Source: Plectonema cf. radiosum LEGE 06105 (GTDB taxonomy: Bacteria > Cyanobacteriota > Cyanobacteriia > Cyanobacteriales > Nostocaceae). Taken from it: a stretch of DNA of 64,000 nucleotides. The notes under the pieces are model-generated. The model ran no database searches. It saw only the letters and a program-made list of their open reading frames with translations, and was not told the DNA's origin. Location of the stretch: assembly GCF_015207665.1 (NCBI RefSeq), contig NZ_JADEWL010000009.1:1-64000 (forward strand). The letters are read 5' to 3'. Shown here one piece after another: positions 1 to 9,329 of this stretch (within the stretch, counting starts at the first letter, position 1; every line of letters begins with the position of its first letter). The translations under genes were made by a program, and so were the position numbers.

Positions 1-977
1 AAGTCAAATCCATCTGTCGCTGCGGTTATCTTTGTCTTTTTCTTACTTACCGTCATTCCTTTATTGGCTAGGAATTGATTAATTTTACCTAGTATCTCGT
101 TCGCATCGTCTTCGGGTCTAAGGATTATAACCATGTCGTCCGCATAGCGGATTGATGGTTCTTTAATACTTTCCGTTGGGGTGTTTTCAGTGATTCTTTT
201 ACCACGCATATCGTGGTATCTGTGAATACTTTCAATACCATTTAATGCGATGTTGGCTAATAGAGGACTTACCACTCCACCTTGAGGTGTACCTTGTTCT
301 GGAAATTCCGGGTTTACTCCTGCTTTTAAGCATCGGAATATTCCCGATTTGATGCCGTTTGGGGCTATAAGGTTATTCATTATTGTGGTGTGGCTTATCC
401 TATCGAAGCACTTTTCAATGTCGAGTTCTATGACTCGCTTATTTATTCCTTTTGCTTTAGAGTTTAGGTTGTTAAACAGTTGTCTTTGGGCATCATGTGC
501 CGAACGTCCCGGTCTAAAACCATAGCTCCTAGCGTGGAAAGTTGCCTCGTGTGCAGGTTCTAAAGCATATTTAACGAGGCATTGCCAAGCTCTATCTGCC
601 ATAGTGGGGATTTTCAGCATTCTGGTAGTTCCATCTTTTTTAGGAATGGGAATACTACGTAACTTCTGGTGATGCCAGTTGTTACTAGTATTCTTCAGGA
701 GTGTTTCTAGTTCAAATCTCTCTTTAAAATTAAGGGATTTTTTACCATCTACACCTGCTGTTTTCTTGCCTGCGTTTAGCTGAGTTACTTGGCGAATCGC
801 CAAAAATCTAGCCGCTTTGGACTTCAGAATAAGCTTTTGAAGTGACAGAGCTTTGCGCTTGTCTCCTACTCGAATTGCTTTGAACACTCTACATTGCAAG
901 CGGAATAAGTCTTTACGGAATTTCTTCCATTTTTGATTCATCCAAGATTCACTAGTATTTTTACTGTGCCTAATCAT
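1..977 (-). CDS. ltrA: Group II intron reverse transcriptase/maturase, C-terminus missing
   Basis: About 325 residues are visible from the ATG at 977, running off the left edge. The protein would reverse-transcribe the intron RNA for retrohoming and assist its splicing. The N-terminal block has AGVDGKKSLNF, followed by RSIPIPKKDGTTRML (RT motif 2 region), SYGFRPGRSAHDA, the motif 4 stretch QGTPQGGVVSPLLANI and the catalytic YADD box near position 120-140. The thumb/maturase X domain and any HNH endonuclease domain lie outside the window. The frame is open throughout what is visible, so the copy may be active. The start is the first ATG after the structured 5' intron RNA. Confidence 0.93.
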   Translation of the reverse strand, partial: MIRHSKNTSESWMNQKWKKFRKDLFRLQCRVFKAIRVGDKRKALSLQKLILKSKAARFLAIRQVTQLNAGKKTAGVDGKKSLNFKERFELETLLKNTSNNWHHQKLRSIPIPKKDGTTRMLKIPTMADRAWQCLVKYALEPAHEATFHARSYGFRPGRSAHDAQRQLFNNLNSKAKGINKRVIELDIEKCFDRISHTTIMNNLIAPNGIKSGIFRCLKAGVNPEFPEQGTPQGGVVSPLLANIALNGIESIHRYHDMRGKRITENTPTESIKEPSIRYADDMVIILRPEDDANEILGKINQFLANKGMTVSKKKTKITAATDGFD

Positions 978-1550
978 GCTCTGCTCTGCTAAGTGTTTTC
1001 TGAATACCTTGCAGCAATTACGCCGCATCCTACCCGAATCAAAGGGGTTCCGTATCTCGTCTTACCTACCTGGAGTTCGACTGCTCCAAGACCTTTGACT
1101 CGTTTTTATTCGTTCCCTCAGATGATTAGATATCTTTTGATTATCTATTTTCGTTCCGTTAGGTGTAGCCAATTTAACCACCGGATACCCATGATTCTTG
1201 CCGATACTATATAAAGGCTGCGGCGGGTATTAGCTCCGATAAAGTCAAGGGTTTTTAGTTATGCCTCGCTTTCTAGTAGGTCACTTTTCTAGGCTCTGTT
1301 TCACCATAGGAACTCCCTGTTAGCGCCAGTGTAAACCCATAACAGTCTTCTGATTGCGCCCTGTTCCCAGCTTCACTCTACAAGAATCGAGCTTGTTCGG
1401 TGTGGGCAGATAAGGAGTCACGCTTGAATCTAGCGGGTAGGACTTTCACCTACATCGTCTTGAGAGTTCAGTGCTTAACACCCGGTTAAGTTTCACTGGC
1501 TTAGCTATGTACGGACTGTTTACCGTGATTTACTAAGCAACGAATCGCAC
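1..1550 (-). mobile_element. Group II intron, 5' part (cut by window edge)
   Basis: The minus strand reads GTGCGATTCG from 1550 inward, matching the GUGYG 5' end of group II introns. About 570 nt of structured non-coding sequence (domains I to IV expected) precede the maturase gene that starts at 977. The 5' exon ends in ATATAA (minus strand), and a complementary TTATAT lies in the intron at 1209-1214, a plausible EBS1/IBS1 pair. Domains V and VI would lie beyond the left edge. The intron sits only a few codons into a transposase gene (see 1551-1570). The boundary is read directly; the EBS1 assignment is inference. Confidence 0.88.
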
Positions 1551-1570
1551 TTATATTCTAGAACCAGCAT
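1551..1570 (-). pseudogene. tnpB: 5' exon of a tnpB-like (IS200/IS605 OrfB) gene interrupted by the intron
   Basis: On the minus strand an AAAGGAGGTGAT ribosome site at about 1576-1587 precedes ATG at 1570, giving MLVLEY before the intron begins at 1551. MLVLEY-type starts are typical of cyanobacterial IS200/IS605 TnpB (OrfB) proteins, which are RNA-guided nucleases carried by these elements. Only seven codons are visible, so the identification rests on this start, the strong Shine-Dalgarno sequence and the hairpin at 1788-1808. The rest of the gene and its guide RNA would lie left of the window, downstream of the intron. If the intron splices, the gene may still be expressed. Confidence 0.6.
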
Positions 1571-1635
1571 CAATATCACCTCCTTTCATTTTATATGATA
1601 GTGTTATGTTAGCATAATATTGTTAAAGTAACAAC
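1571..1635. promoter_or_regulatory. Divergent promoter region of the tnpB-like and RHH genes
   Basis: A 65-bp AT-rich spacer separates the two divergent starts. On the minus strand a TATAAAAT-like -10 candidate lies just upstream of the strong AAAGGAGGTGAT ribosome site. On the plus strand the RHH gene has only a weak purine stretch before its ATG. The small DNA-binding protein could autoregulate both genes from here (inference). Confidence 0.4.
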
Positions 1636-1767
1636 ATGAAAAAGAAACAAACTCCGGTTTATTTAGATGATTTCGAGAAAGAAAAGTTAAAAAAAATAGC
1701 ACAAGAGTGGGGTATCAGTCAGTCTGCTGCGATGAAAAGATTAATCAGAGAATACAATGCAGGTTAA
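1636..1767 (+). CDS. 43-residue ribbon-helix-helix (CopG-like) protein
   Basis: The protein starts MKKKQTPVYLDDF and continues with EKEKLKKIAQEWGISQSAAM then KRLIREYN. A short beta strand (TPVYLD) followed by two helices is the CopG/Arc ribbon-helix-helix layout, a dimeric DNA-binding fold. The gene diverges from the tnpB-like gene with 65 bp between the starts and ends about 20 bp before the hairpin at 1788-1808, so it appears to belong to the IS200/IS605-type element. A role as autorepressor of the transposase promoter is inference. It is too short for most gene finders, but the composition and fold support a real gene. Confidence 0.65.
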   Translation: MKKKQTPVYLDDFEKEKLKKIAQEWGISQSAAMKRLIREYNAG

Positions 1768-1787
1768 AACCTGTGGATAGCTTTCAT

Positions 1788-1808
1788 CCCTGGCTTAAAA
1801 GCACAGGG
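1788..1808. repeat. Hairpin near the presumed end of the IS200/IS605-like element
   Basis: CCCTG and CAGGG form a short hairpin around a GCTTAAAAGCA loop, preceded by AGCTTTCAT and followed by TTTTCAGC. Subterminal hairpins mark the ends recognised by Y1 transposases of IS200/IS605 elements. The exact cleavage site cannot be fixed from one copy. Confidence 0.5.
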
Positions 1809-1922
1809 TTTTCAGCATTTATCTTATAAAGTCAGAAAAAATCAATCTCACAACTGACTACTATAATTTCCAAAAAGACAACACCTACCTGTACAATAAA
1901 ACAGTTGTATTCGGTGGCGGAT

Positions 1923-3218
1923 GTGATTGAGCGTTATACTCTACCTGAAATGGGTAATATTTGGACTGATACTTACAAGTTCCAAACCTGGTTGCAAGTT
2001 GAGATTGCAGTTTGCGAAGCACAAGCCGATTTAGGTTATATCCCCGCCGAAGCTGTACGGGAAATTAAGGCTAAGGCAAATTTTGATGTTAATCGAGTTC
2101 TGGAAATTGAAGCCGAAGTTCGTCACGATGTAATTGCTTTTTTAACTAATGTCAATGAATATGTAGGTGATTCCGGACGTTATATCCATTTGGGAATGAC
2201 AAGTTCTGATGTCTTAGATACCGCTTTAGCATTGCAAATGGTGGCGAGTTTGGATTTAATCGTCCAAAAACAACAAGAATTAATTACAGTCATTCGTGAA
2301 AAAGCCCGCGAACATCGTTACACCGTGATGATTGGACGCTCCCACGGAATTCATGCTGAACCAATTACTTTTGGTTTTAAACTCGCTGGATGGTTAGCCG
2401 AAGTCTTACGCAATCAACAGCGTTTACATACCTTACGTCAAACTATAGCTGTCGGTAAAATATCCGGTGCCGTTGGAACTTACGCCAATATTGAACCGAA
2501 AGTAGAAGCACTCGCTTGTGAAAAACTCGGACTCCAACCAGATACCGCATCCACTCAAGTTATTTCTCGCGATCGCCATGCTGATTTTCTCCAACAATTG
2601 GCTTTAGTCACAGCTTCGTTGGAACGTTTCGCGGTAGAAATTCGTAATTTACAAAGAACAGATGTCCTCGAAGTTGAAGAATTCTTCTCCAAAGGACAAA
2701 AAGGATCTTCGGCAATGCCCCACAAACGCAATCCCATTCGTTCGGAAAGATTAACGGGAATGGCGCGAATTGTTCGCTCAAATGCCGTTGCAGCCTTAGA
2801 GAATGTTGCATTATGGCACGAAAGAGATATTTCTCACAGTTCAGTAGAGCGAGTAATTTTACCCGACTCTTGCATTCTCACCCATTTTATGTTAAAGGAA
2901 GCCATAAACTTAATTAAAAACTTATTAGTGTATCCCGAAAATATGGCGGAGAATATGAACTGTTATGGAGGTGTAGTATTCTCTCAGAAAGTTCTATTAG
3001 CTTTAATTGACAAAGGAATCAACCGCGAAGAAGCTTATCAAATAGTTCAAGCAAACGCTCATACAGCATGGAATCAGAAAGACGGGAATTTCCACGAATT
3101 AATTTGTAAAGATAATCGTGTCACAGAAAAATTATCTCCCCAAGAAATCGAAACCTGTTTCGATCCGCAAAATCATTTACAGCATCTAGACCAAATTTAT
3201 CAACGTTTGGGGATTTAA
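1923..3218 (+). CDS. purB: Adenylosuccinate lyase
   Basis: This cytoplasmic enzyme performs two fumarate-releasing steps of purine synthesis: SAICAR to AICAR, and adenylosuccinate to AMP. The fumarase/aspartase-superfamily signature is seen as SSAMPHKRNPIRSE, along with the TSSDVLDTALALQ and GRSHGIHAEP blocks that form the active site. The GTG at 1923 gives MIERYTLPEMGNIW, the conserved N-terminus in cyanobacteria; the frame is open from a TTG at 1905, which would add six residues. Length is about 431 residues, normal for the family. It is followed by a short repeat tract and the convergent hemH. Confidence 0.96.
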   Translation: MIERYTLPEMGNIWTDTYKFQTWLQVEIAVCEAQADLGYIPAEAVREIKAKANFDVNRVLEIEAEVRHDVIAFLTNVNEYVGDSGRYIHLGMTSSDVLDTALALQMVASLDLIVQKQQELITVIREKAREHRYTVMIGRSHGIHAEPITFGFKLAGWLAEVLRNQQRLHTLRQTIAVGKISGAVGTYANIEPKVEALACEKLGLQPDTASTQVISRDRHADFLQQLALVTASLERFAVEIRNLQRTDVLEVEEFFSKGQKGSSAMPHKRNPIRSERLTGMARIVRSNAVAALENVALWHERDISHSSVERVILPDSCILTHFMLKEAINLIKNLLVYPENMAENMNCYGGVVFSQKVLLALIDKGINREEAYQIVQANAHTAWNQKDGNFHELICKDNRVTEKLSPQEIETCFDPQNHLQHLDQIYQRLGI

Positions 3219-3334
3219 GTACCACCGGAGTTAGTACCACCGGAGTTAGGAATTAGGAGTTAAGAGTTAGTACCACCGGAGTTAGGAATTAGGAGTTGGG
3301 AGTTAGGAATTGTTCACTGATAACTGATAACTGA
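3219..3334. repeat. Degenerate tandem repeats between purB and hemH
   Basis: The tract contains three copies of TACCACCGGAGTTAG and several copies of GGAATTAGGAGTTRGGAG-like heptamer-based units, ending in repeated TAACTGATAACTGAT. Such short tandem repeats are common between cyanobacterial genes. The tract lies between convergent stop codons. Confidence 0.8.
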
Positions 3335-4498
3335 TCACAAAAGTCCGACAGCGTGTAATAAACCATGTCCGGTGAGTATTTCAATCATCAAAGCAATAAA
3401 ACCAAGCATGGCTACCCTTCCATTCCAAACTTCAGCAGAAGTCGTAATACCCCATTCCCATCGCTCTTGAGGATACATTTTAACTTTTTTCTTCATTTGA
3501 TTGACTTGTGAAAGTGAAATACTCGGAGATTTCAACGCATCCACAGTCAAATCAGCTAAAGCTTTAATAAATACTGGATGTACATTCAATGCTGGTACCC
3601 GTCGAAAATTCTCAATTCCGGCTTCTTCAGCAACTTCGCGATACTCGATATCAATTTCTTCCAATGTTTCAATATGCTCAGAAACGAAACTTACAGGTAC
3701 AACTACTAGATTTTTAACACCTTGATGTGCTAAATCCTGAATAGCTTGTTCTGTATATGGTTGCAGCCACTCCACAGGACCGACACGACTTTGATAAGCT
3801 AAAGTATGGGGTAATGGTCGATTGAGAGTTTGCATAATTAAATGGGTGCATTCCTCAATTTCCTGCTGATAAGGATCACCAGCTTCTTCCACATAGCTTT
3901 TAGGAACTCCATGTGCGCTGAAAAAGATATGAGCTTCATCTGGATTGGGTAATTGGTCTAACTCCTGCCTTATTAATTCTGCCATGGCTTGGAGATAACC
4001 AGGTTGCTTGTACCATGAAGCAATTACAGAATATTCAATCTGTTGTAATTTAGGATTTTCTCGCCAAAGTTGTTCTAAAAGTCGATAACTTGAACCACTG
4101 GTGCTAATCGAAAATTGGGGATAAAGTGGTAAAACTACTAACTTTTCAATTTTATCAGCAACAATCTGGGCAATAGCTTCCTCTGTGTAAGGATGCCAAT
4201 AACGCATTCCCACATAGATATTTGCTTGTTCTCCAACTTCAGCCAACTGAGCTTTTAAAGCTTCTCCCTGAGCTTCGGTAATTTGTCGCAACGGAGAACC
4301 ACCACCGATTTTACGGTAGTTTTCTTGAGACGTTTGGGTTCTTCGTGTAGAAATAAACCAAGCTAAAGGTTTTTGCAGCCAACGAAAAGGTAGGCGAATT
4401 ATTTCTGGGTCGGAAAACAAATTGAAAAGGAAAGGTTGGACATCCTCAAGCTTATCCGGCCCACCAAGATTAAGTAATAAAACGCCTACACGACCCAT
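3335..4498 (-). CDS. hemH: Ferrochelatase with C-terminal light-harvesting-like domain
   Basis: The enzyme inserts Fe2+ into protoporphyrin IX, the last step of haem synthesis, at the membrane. Seen: the N-terminal [11 protein letters not shown] block, [25 protein letters not shown] with the catalytic His, and [16 protein letters not shown] near the C-terminal catalytic Glu/His region. The last 45 residues ([20 protein letters not shown] then a hydrophobic helix) are the chlorophyll a/b-binding-like extension of cyanobacterial and plastid ferrochelatases, thought to tie activity to chlorophyll status. MGRVGVLL at 4498 is the conserved start; an in-frame extension to 4546 looks spurious. Length is 387 residues. 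Confidence 0.96.
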   Translation of the reverse strand: MGRVGVLLLNLGGPDKLEDVQPFLFNLFSDPEIIRLPFRWLQKPLAWFISTRRTQTSQENYRKIGGGSPLRQITEAQGEALKAQLAEVGEQANIYVGMRYWHPYTEEAIAQIVADKIEKLVVLPLYPQFSISTSGSSYRLLEQLWRENPKLQQIEYSVIASWYKQPGYLQAMAELIRQELDQLPNPDEAHIFFSAHGVPKSYVEEAGDPYQQEIEECTHLIMQTLNRPLPHTLAYQSRVGPVEWLQPYTEQAIQDLAHQGVKNLVVVPVSFVSEHIETLEEIDIEYREVAEEAGIENFRRVPALNVHPVFIKALADLTVDALKSPSISLSQVNQMKKKVKMYPQERWEWGITTSAEVWNGRVAMLGFIALMIEILTGHGLLHAVGLL

Positions 4499-4590
4499 AG
4501 CAGTATTAGTCCCCAATTTTTTTAACTTTTTTACTAATGTTAACAATATATCTTTATTAAATACATAAGTTAATACCAGGGAAATATATT

Positions 4591-5217
4591 GTGGCTACAA
4601 TTCTTCGAGACTTAAGCTATCGTTATCAATGGTTTTACGACGGAATCTCACGTTTAGCCGCTTTCAGCGTTGGTGGTGAATCGCGATTTCGTCAATTAGC
4701 TTTGCAAGAGTTAACAATTCACTCAGATTCTCAAGTTTTAGATTTATGTTGTGGTAGCGGTCAAACAACGCAATTTTTAGTCAAATTATCAGATAATGTT
4801 ACGGGATTAGATGCTTCTCCTTTGTCGATCAAACGAGCGCAAAAGAATGTACCCCAAGCCGAATATGTAGAAGGTTTCGCCGAAAATATGCCCTTTACCG
4901 ATAATCATTTTGATATAGTGCATACCAGCGTTGCTTTACACGAAATGGAATCCCAGCAGTTGCGTCTTATTCTCAAAGAAGTATACCGCGTATTGCAACC
5001 TGGGGGAATATTTACATTAGTAGATTTTCATAAACCTACCTCACCGATTTTCCTACCGGGATTATGGGTATTCTTCTGGTTATTTGAAACAGAAACAGCA
5101 TGGGAATTGCTCAAAACAGATTTACCAGAGTTATTGAGAGCAACGGGATTTAAAGTTGAGGAGTCAAAATTATATGCGTTCGGGAGTTTACAGGTGATTC
5201 AGGCAATTAAAGAATAG
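4591..5217 (+). CDS. Class I SAM-dependent methyltransferase (UbiE-like)
   Basis: This 208-residue protein has the Rossmann methyltransferase core: motif I as [14 protein letters not shown] (about residues 46-60), acidic strand 2 as [24 protein letters not shown], and [15 protein letters not shown]. The family (Methyltransf_11/UbiE) acts on small molecules or quinones, but the substrate cannot be read from sequence. It starts with GTG at 4591, diverging from hemH with about 90 bp between the starts, so a shared promoter region is possible. The C-terminal half is short and hydrophobic ([10 protein letters not shown]), suggesting membrane contact. A link to tetrapyrrole or quinone metabolism is only guilt by association. 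Confidence 0.85.
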   Translation: MATILRDLSYRYQWFYDGISRLAAFSVGGESRFRQLALQELTIHSDSQVLDLCCGSGQTTQFLVKLSDNVTGLDASPLSIKRAQKNVPQAEYVEGFAENMPFTDNHFDIVHTSVALHEMESQQLRLILKEVYRVLQPGGIFTLVDFHKPTSPIFLPGLWVFFWLFETETAWELLKTDLPELLRATGFKVEESKLYAFGSLQVIQAIKE

Positions 5218-5268
5218 GATATGGGACATGGGGAAAATTAAAAAGGTTTTTTTCCTCTTTCCCAGCTG

Positions 5269-5296
5269 TAGAGACGCGAAATTTCGCCTCTTTACA
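5269..5296. repeat. GTAGAGACGC-type dispersed hairpin
   Basis: GTAGAGACGCGAA pairs with TTCGCCTCTTTAC around a short loop. The same GTAGAGACG core recurs near 23143, 31124 and 31265 in this window, always between genes, so it is a dispersed palindromic repeat and possibly a terminator for the methyltransferase gene. Confidence 0.6.
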
Positions 5297-5484
5297 ATCC
5301 CGCTGGTAGTGGCTAGCGAGCTTTCCGGCTCGCACTACCTCAACCTCTCAAAATTAATGAAAAGGACTATTACTACTCAACCACATTAATCATGATGGCT
5401 TGTAGTTGGGATGCGCCCTTAATTTACAGCGATAAAAGCTGCTACGCAGCCGCTTTGCTAAGGCAACTACAAACCGATCAAAAC

Positions 5485-8373
5485 TTAAGGCATAGATCCA
5501 CCTAAACAAAAACTAAATTTATGCTCAATATCTTTGAGGGTAACACCTTCTAAATTCGGTAAAATGATATGAGCTGCACCGACTATTTCACTTGAACCGA
5601 TTCCTATGGTTCTCATTCCCCCAGCAAGGGCTGCTTCAACTCCCGAAGCTGCATCTTCTACTACAACGCAATCGGCTGGTTCTAATCCTAACTGACTAGC
5701 TGCATATAAAAACAAGTCGGGTGCTGGTTTAGAACGGGTGACGCTGTTACCATCGGCAATCGCATCTAATTTATCAGCTATTCCCAGTTTTTCTATTACA
5801 CTACGAGCGTTCTTGCTTCCCGAACCAATGGCAATTTTAATTTTTTTGGAGCGCAATTCATCTATTAAATTACCAGCCCCCGGTAGTAACTGTTCTGGTG
5901 TTATTTCTTGGATAAGTTCCACATAATAGTTATTCTTACGCTCCATCATCTCTTGAATTTGCGATTCGGAATAATTTCTATCTCCTATTATCTTCATCAG
6001 TGAATCTCGACGGGAAATACCTCGTAATGCTTCGTTAGCTTCACGGTCAAAAGGAATACCTTCTTCATCTGCTAATTTTTGCCAAGCCTGATAATGAAGT
6101 TCTGCGGTATCAGTAAGTACGCCATCCAAATCAAAGATAATACCTTTTATCTCTGATTTCAAACTCTTAATTTCTGGCTTGAGGTCGAATTCTCGCCATT
6201 CTCCATGCCAGTAAAGTTTAAATTGTAAGCGTTTCCAAGTAGGAGGTAAATGAGGTTTTGCCACCGGACCATTTGTGGTAAATTGGATACCGGCAACCCC
6301 AAAAATGATTGCTTGCCAAATACTACCGCAAGATGCAGCGTGAATTCCCTCGGCAGCATTTCCCCGTGTATTTTCTAAATCTACTAATGCTGCTAATCTA
6401 AAATTTTCGTAAGCTTCCCCGGTTTTACCTAAAGATGCTGCTACAAGTCCATGAATAGCAGGACCTAAAGAAGAACCATAAGTAATGTCAGTGCGGGGTG
6501 CGTAATAATCCCAGTTTTTTTGCAGAACTTCTTTACCATAATCAGTTGTGCTAGTTCTTTCCATTAAATACAATAGCATCAACACGTCTGGTTGTTTGAT
6601 AATTTGCCGCTTGTTAACTTCCTTGATGCCCAAAATTGCTAACATTGAATCGGTACGCGGTTCGTAATCGTTAAGGTTAAGGTCTTCTAATTGAAAAAAG
6701 CCCTCGAACTGTTCGATCAGTCCCGTTTGTGCATCGTAAGGAATAAATAAATTATCGGCAATATCTCGCCAACGATAGCGACGTTTTGCAGTTATTTGTA
6801 ATTTTTCTTCTAGTTCGATCGCTTTTTCGGGAAAAGTTTCACTCAACCAATCGTAAACTTCAAGGGCTTTTTCTAAATGCCATTGCACCATTTGATTGGT
6901 GAAAGCATTGTTATCTATATTTTCATGATACTCATCTGGACCGATACAGTCACGAATCTCATAACATTCCCGTAAAACATTCAACTCGACACGACTACTC
7001 CAAAATAAAGCAGTATCAAGAATAATCTCTGCTCCACAATCGCGCATCCATTCGTGATCATTGGTAACTTGCCAGTACAGCCAAGCCGCAATACTAATAT
7101 CAGCACTAATGTGAATTTCATGATCGCGACACCAAATGCGAATATCTTCTTCGTATAAATGCTTTGCTGGAGCCCATCTGGGAGTTACTTCGTCACCAGT
7201 TGCAGCACTTTCCCAAGCATACATTGCACCTCGATAGCCGTAATATTTTGCTTTGCGTCGCGCTCCTTCTATAGTATGGTAGCGGTAGGTCAATAAATTC
7301 CGAGCAATATCGGGTTGAGTAAATATAAAAAATGGCAGTATAAAAAACTCGGTATCCCAAAAAATATGTCCGCGATATCCGAAGCCTGATAAAGTTTTAG
7401 CAGGAATACTAACTCGGTCATCATGACGAGGAGCGCTGATCAATAATTGAAATAAATTGTATCTTACGACCAGTTGAGCTTGAGCGCTTCCTTCAATTAC
7501 TATGTCGCTGTGATCCCATATTTTCTCCCAAGCTTGTTCGTGATTTTTTCGCAAATCCTCATAACTTGGTAATTCCTGCAACTTATCACAAGCAGCTTGA
7601 GAAGGAGTTTCTACCTCCCGTGAAGTAAAAACTGTAACTAATTTATCTATAGTAATAGTTTTTCCGGCAACAGCATCAAACTTCGCTTCCACAGTGGGAA
7701 AACCTGGAACGCTAATATCACGAAATCTGGCTGTTGTTCCGGATATAATTAACTTGAACGCCATTGCTAATTTAATCCGAGAAGTTCTAGTCCGAACTTG
7801 TAACCAAGTACTAGCTTCACCATAACCTTGATCAAGAATTAACCAAGAGTTGAAACCATCGTTATCTTCTGGATTACCATCAATACTTCCCCGAATCCGA
7901 ATAGTGCCATCAAAATCAATCGGTGTGATTTGAATACGTAATCCTAAAACATTTTGGTCTGCTTGACTGACAAAACGTTCAAAGTTGAGGTCGATGGTTT
8001 TACCATTCGGACTACGCCAGCTAATTTTACGACTGAGTATACCCCGCTTTAAGTCTAATTGACGCTGGTAACTGAAGATTTCTCCTTTATCTAAACGAAA
8101 TTCTTCGTTATCAATAATAATGTATAAAGGCAGCCAATCAGGGCAATTAGCGAGTTCAGTATAGTAAATCGGCACATCATCATAGACACCATTAATTAAA
8201 GTAGCAGCTACTGCACCAGGATATCCTTCGGCAAAACTTCCCCTTGTACCCAGATAACCATTACCAATCACGAACACCGTTTCTTTATAATTGAGTTGTT
8301 CGGGATCGAAATAATTTTCGGTGAGAATCCAATGGTCGTAGTGTAAATGGGGGTCTAAAATAGTTTCATTCAT
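5485..8373 (-). CDS. GH65 disaccharide phosphorylase fused to beta-phosphoglucomutase
   Basis: This 962-residue two-enzyme fusion has a GH65 part at about residues 1-735, with VIGNGYLGTRGSFAEGYPG, GHIFWDTEFFILP, CIGPDEYHENIDNNAFTN (catalytic general-acid Glu in the DEYHE context) and a phosphate-site region near GIHAASCG. This family reversibly phosphorolyses maltose, trehalose, kojibiose or nigerose to beta-glucose 1-phosphate. The HAD part from about residue 742 has FDLDGVLTDT (Asp nucleophile), SKPAPD and VVEDAASGV, typical of beta-phosphoglucomutase, which makes glucose 6-phosphate. The fusion channels a disaccharide into glycolysis; which disaccharide is unresolved. It is probably cytoplasmic, as there is no signal peptide. 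Confidence 0.92.
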   Translation of the reverse strand: MNETILDPHLHYDHWILTENYFDPEQLNYKETVFVIGNGYLGTRGSFAEGYPGAVAATLINGVYDDVPIYYTELANCPDWLPLYIIIDNEEFRLDKGEIFSYQRQLDLKRGILSRKISWRSPNGKTIDLNFERFVSQADQNVLGLRIQITPIDFDGTIRIRGSIDGNPEDNDGFNSWLILDQGYGEASTWLQVRTRTSRIKLAMAFKLIISGTTARFRDISVPGFPTVEAKFDAVAGKTITIDKLVTVFTSREVETPSQAACDKLQELPSYEDLRKNHEQAWEKIWDHSDIVIEGSAQAQLVVRYNLFQLLISAPRHDDRVSIPAKTLSGFGYRGHIFWDTEFFILPFFIFTQPDIARNLLTYRYHTIEGARRKAKYYGYRGAMYAWESAATGDEVTPRWAPAKHLYEEDIRIWCRDHEIHISADISIAAWLYWQVTNDHEWMRDCGAEIILDTALFWSSRVELNVLRECYEIRDCIGPDEYHENIDNNAFTNQMVQWHLEKALEVYDWLSETFPEKAIELEEKLQITAKRRYRWRDIADNLFIPYDAQTGLIEQFEGFFQLEDLNLNDYEPRTDSMLAILGIKEVNKRQIIKQPDVLMLLYLMERTSTTDYGKEVLQKNWDYYAPRTDITYGSSLGPAIHGLVAASLGKTGEAYENFRLAALVDLENTRGNAAEGIHAASCGSIWQAIIFGVAGIQFTTNGPVAKPHLPPTWKRLQFKLYWHGEWREFDLKPEIKSLKSEIKGIIFDLDGVLTDTAELHYQAWQKLADEEGIPFDREANEALRGISRRDSLMKIIGDRNYSESQIQEMMERKNNYYVELIQEITPEQLLPGAGNLIDELRSKKIKIAIGSGSKNARSVIEKLGIADKLDAIADGNSVTRSKPAPDLFLYAASQLGLEPADCVVVEDAASGVEAALAGGMRTIGIGSSEIVGAAHIILPNLEGVTLKDIEHKFSFCLGGSMP

Positions 8374-9329
8374 GGGTATTAGATGTATCGTTGATTGTTT
8401 ACAAATTTACACAAATTTCAAGTTACAGTCTGCAACTAAAATCCTTTAAAACCCTTAATTTAATTTTAAGATAAAACTTTGATGATTTACTCTTAACACA
8501 CCTGATTAAATTTTATATTTTAGATTTTGGATTATCCTGGATTTCTCACAAGTAAGTGGTAAGCGTTGAGTGACGGATTGATTTTCCCACTACTCACTAC
8601 TTACTATTCACTCCAACTTTCTTTGTGAAAAATGCGGGTTATGTCCTACGGACACGCTACGAATTTTGGATTTTGTCCGTAGAGAACAGTGCGTTAGTGG
8701 ATTAATTCTATGGATAAACCTAGGGGCTTATACTATTAAAAAATAGAAGTCCAAATATTTTTGGATTGTGTTTAATTATTTTAAATTAAAAAACTGCGAT
8801 CGCAATGTTATTGTTAGTACCAAATAAATATGAGATTCTTGTGAGGATGTAACTTAATATTTCTCTGAGAAGGTTAGTATATCCGTAGACTATAAGTCTG
8901 GGGGTATACAAGCAAAGCCCACCTACGTCGGCTAATTAAGTTGATATAATCTAGCTTTTTCAGGTCTATCACTGATTACAGGAACGGTATTTAATGTGAT
9001 ATTTAAAACCACGATGCGCGAGATCGAAAGAGTCAACCTTCTTGCTTGTGTAAACTATTTTTGCGCTACATTTATAGCTTTTATTTGATCATAAAGCTTA
9101 AATTTGAAGAAGTTGTGAGTAAATCTTTGCTGATAGCAGAAAACGTAACTTTATGATAATTATTGCTGATATTTTAGATTTTATTGAGATTTTTTGTAGA
9201 TTTTATTGATTTTCAAACCCACACTGTACCGATAACATCAACAAATTCCTCATAAGTTCCTCAAATTTATCTTTTAAAGTAGACTTGATACTCACATTCA
9301 GCATAAATATAGTCCTGTCAATAAAACTG
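8374..9329. other. Intergenic region, about 950 bp, no gene seen
   Basis: AT-rich spacer upstream of both the GH65 fusion (minus) and the FAD oxidoreductase (plus). It holds a HIP1 site near 8802, an SDR-like fragment (GTCCTACGGACACGCTACG) near 8644, and the structured element at 8849-8942. No ORF here resembles a protein. Confidence 0.7.
8849..8942 (+). other. Candidate structured RNA or cis element
   Basis: AACTTAAT and ATTAAGTT (8 bp, perfect) close a roughly 94-nt segment. Inside, GTATATCC pairs with GGGTATAC around an AGACT/AGTCT hairpin, and AGCCCACCTACGTCGGCT follows. The 5' arm contains ATTTCTCTGAGA, which resembles the 5' end of enterobacterial 6S RNA, but length and overall fold do not match well. 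A TATAAT-like box follows at about 8945. The strand is assumed. This could be a small RNA or a regulatory leader; there is no direct evidence of transcription. Confidence 0.3.

Noticed and set aside
8849-8942. 6S RNA
   Set aside because: Only the ATTTCTCTGAGA stretch resembles 6S RNA of enterobacteria; the length and central bulge do not fit, so it is listed only as a structured element.
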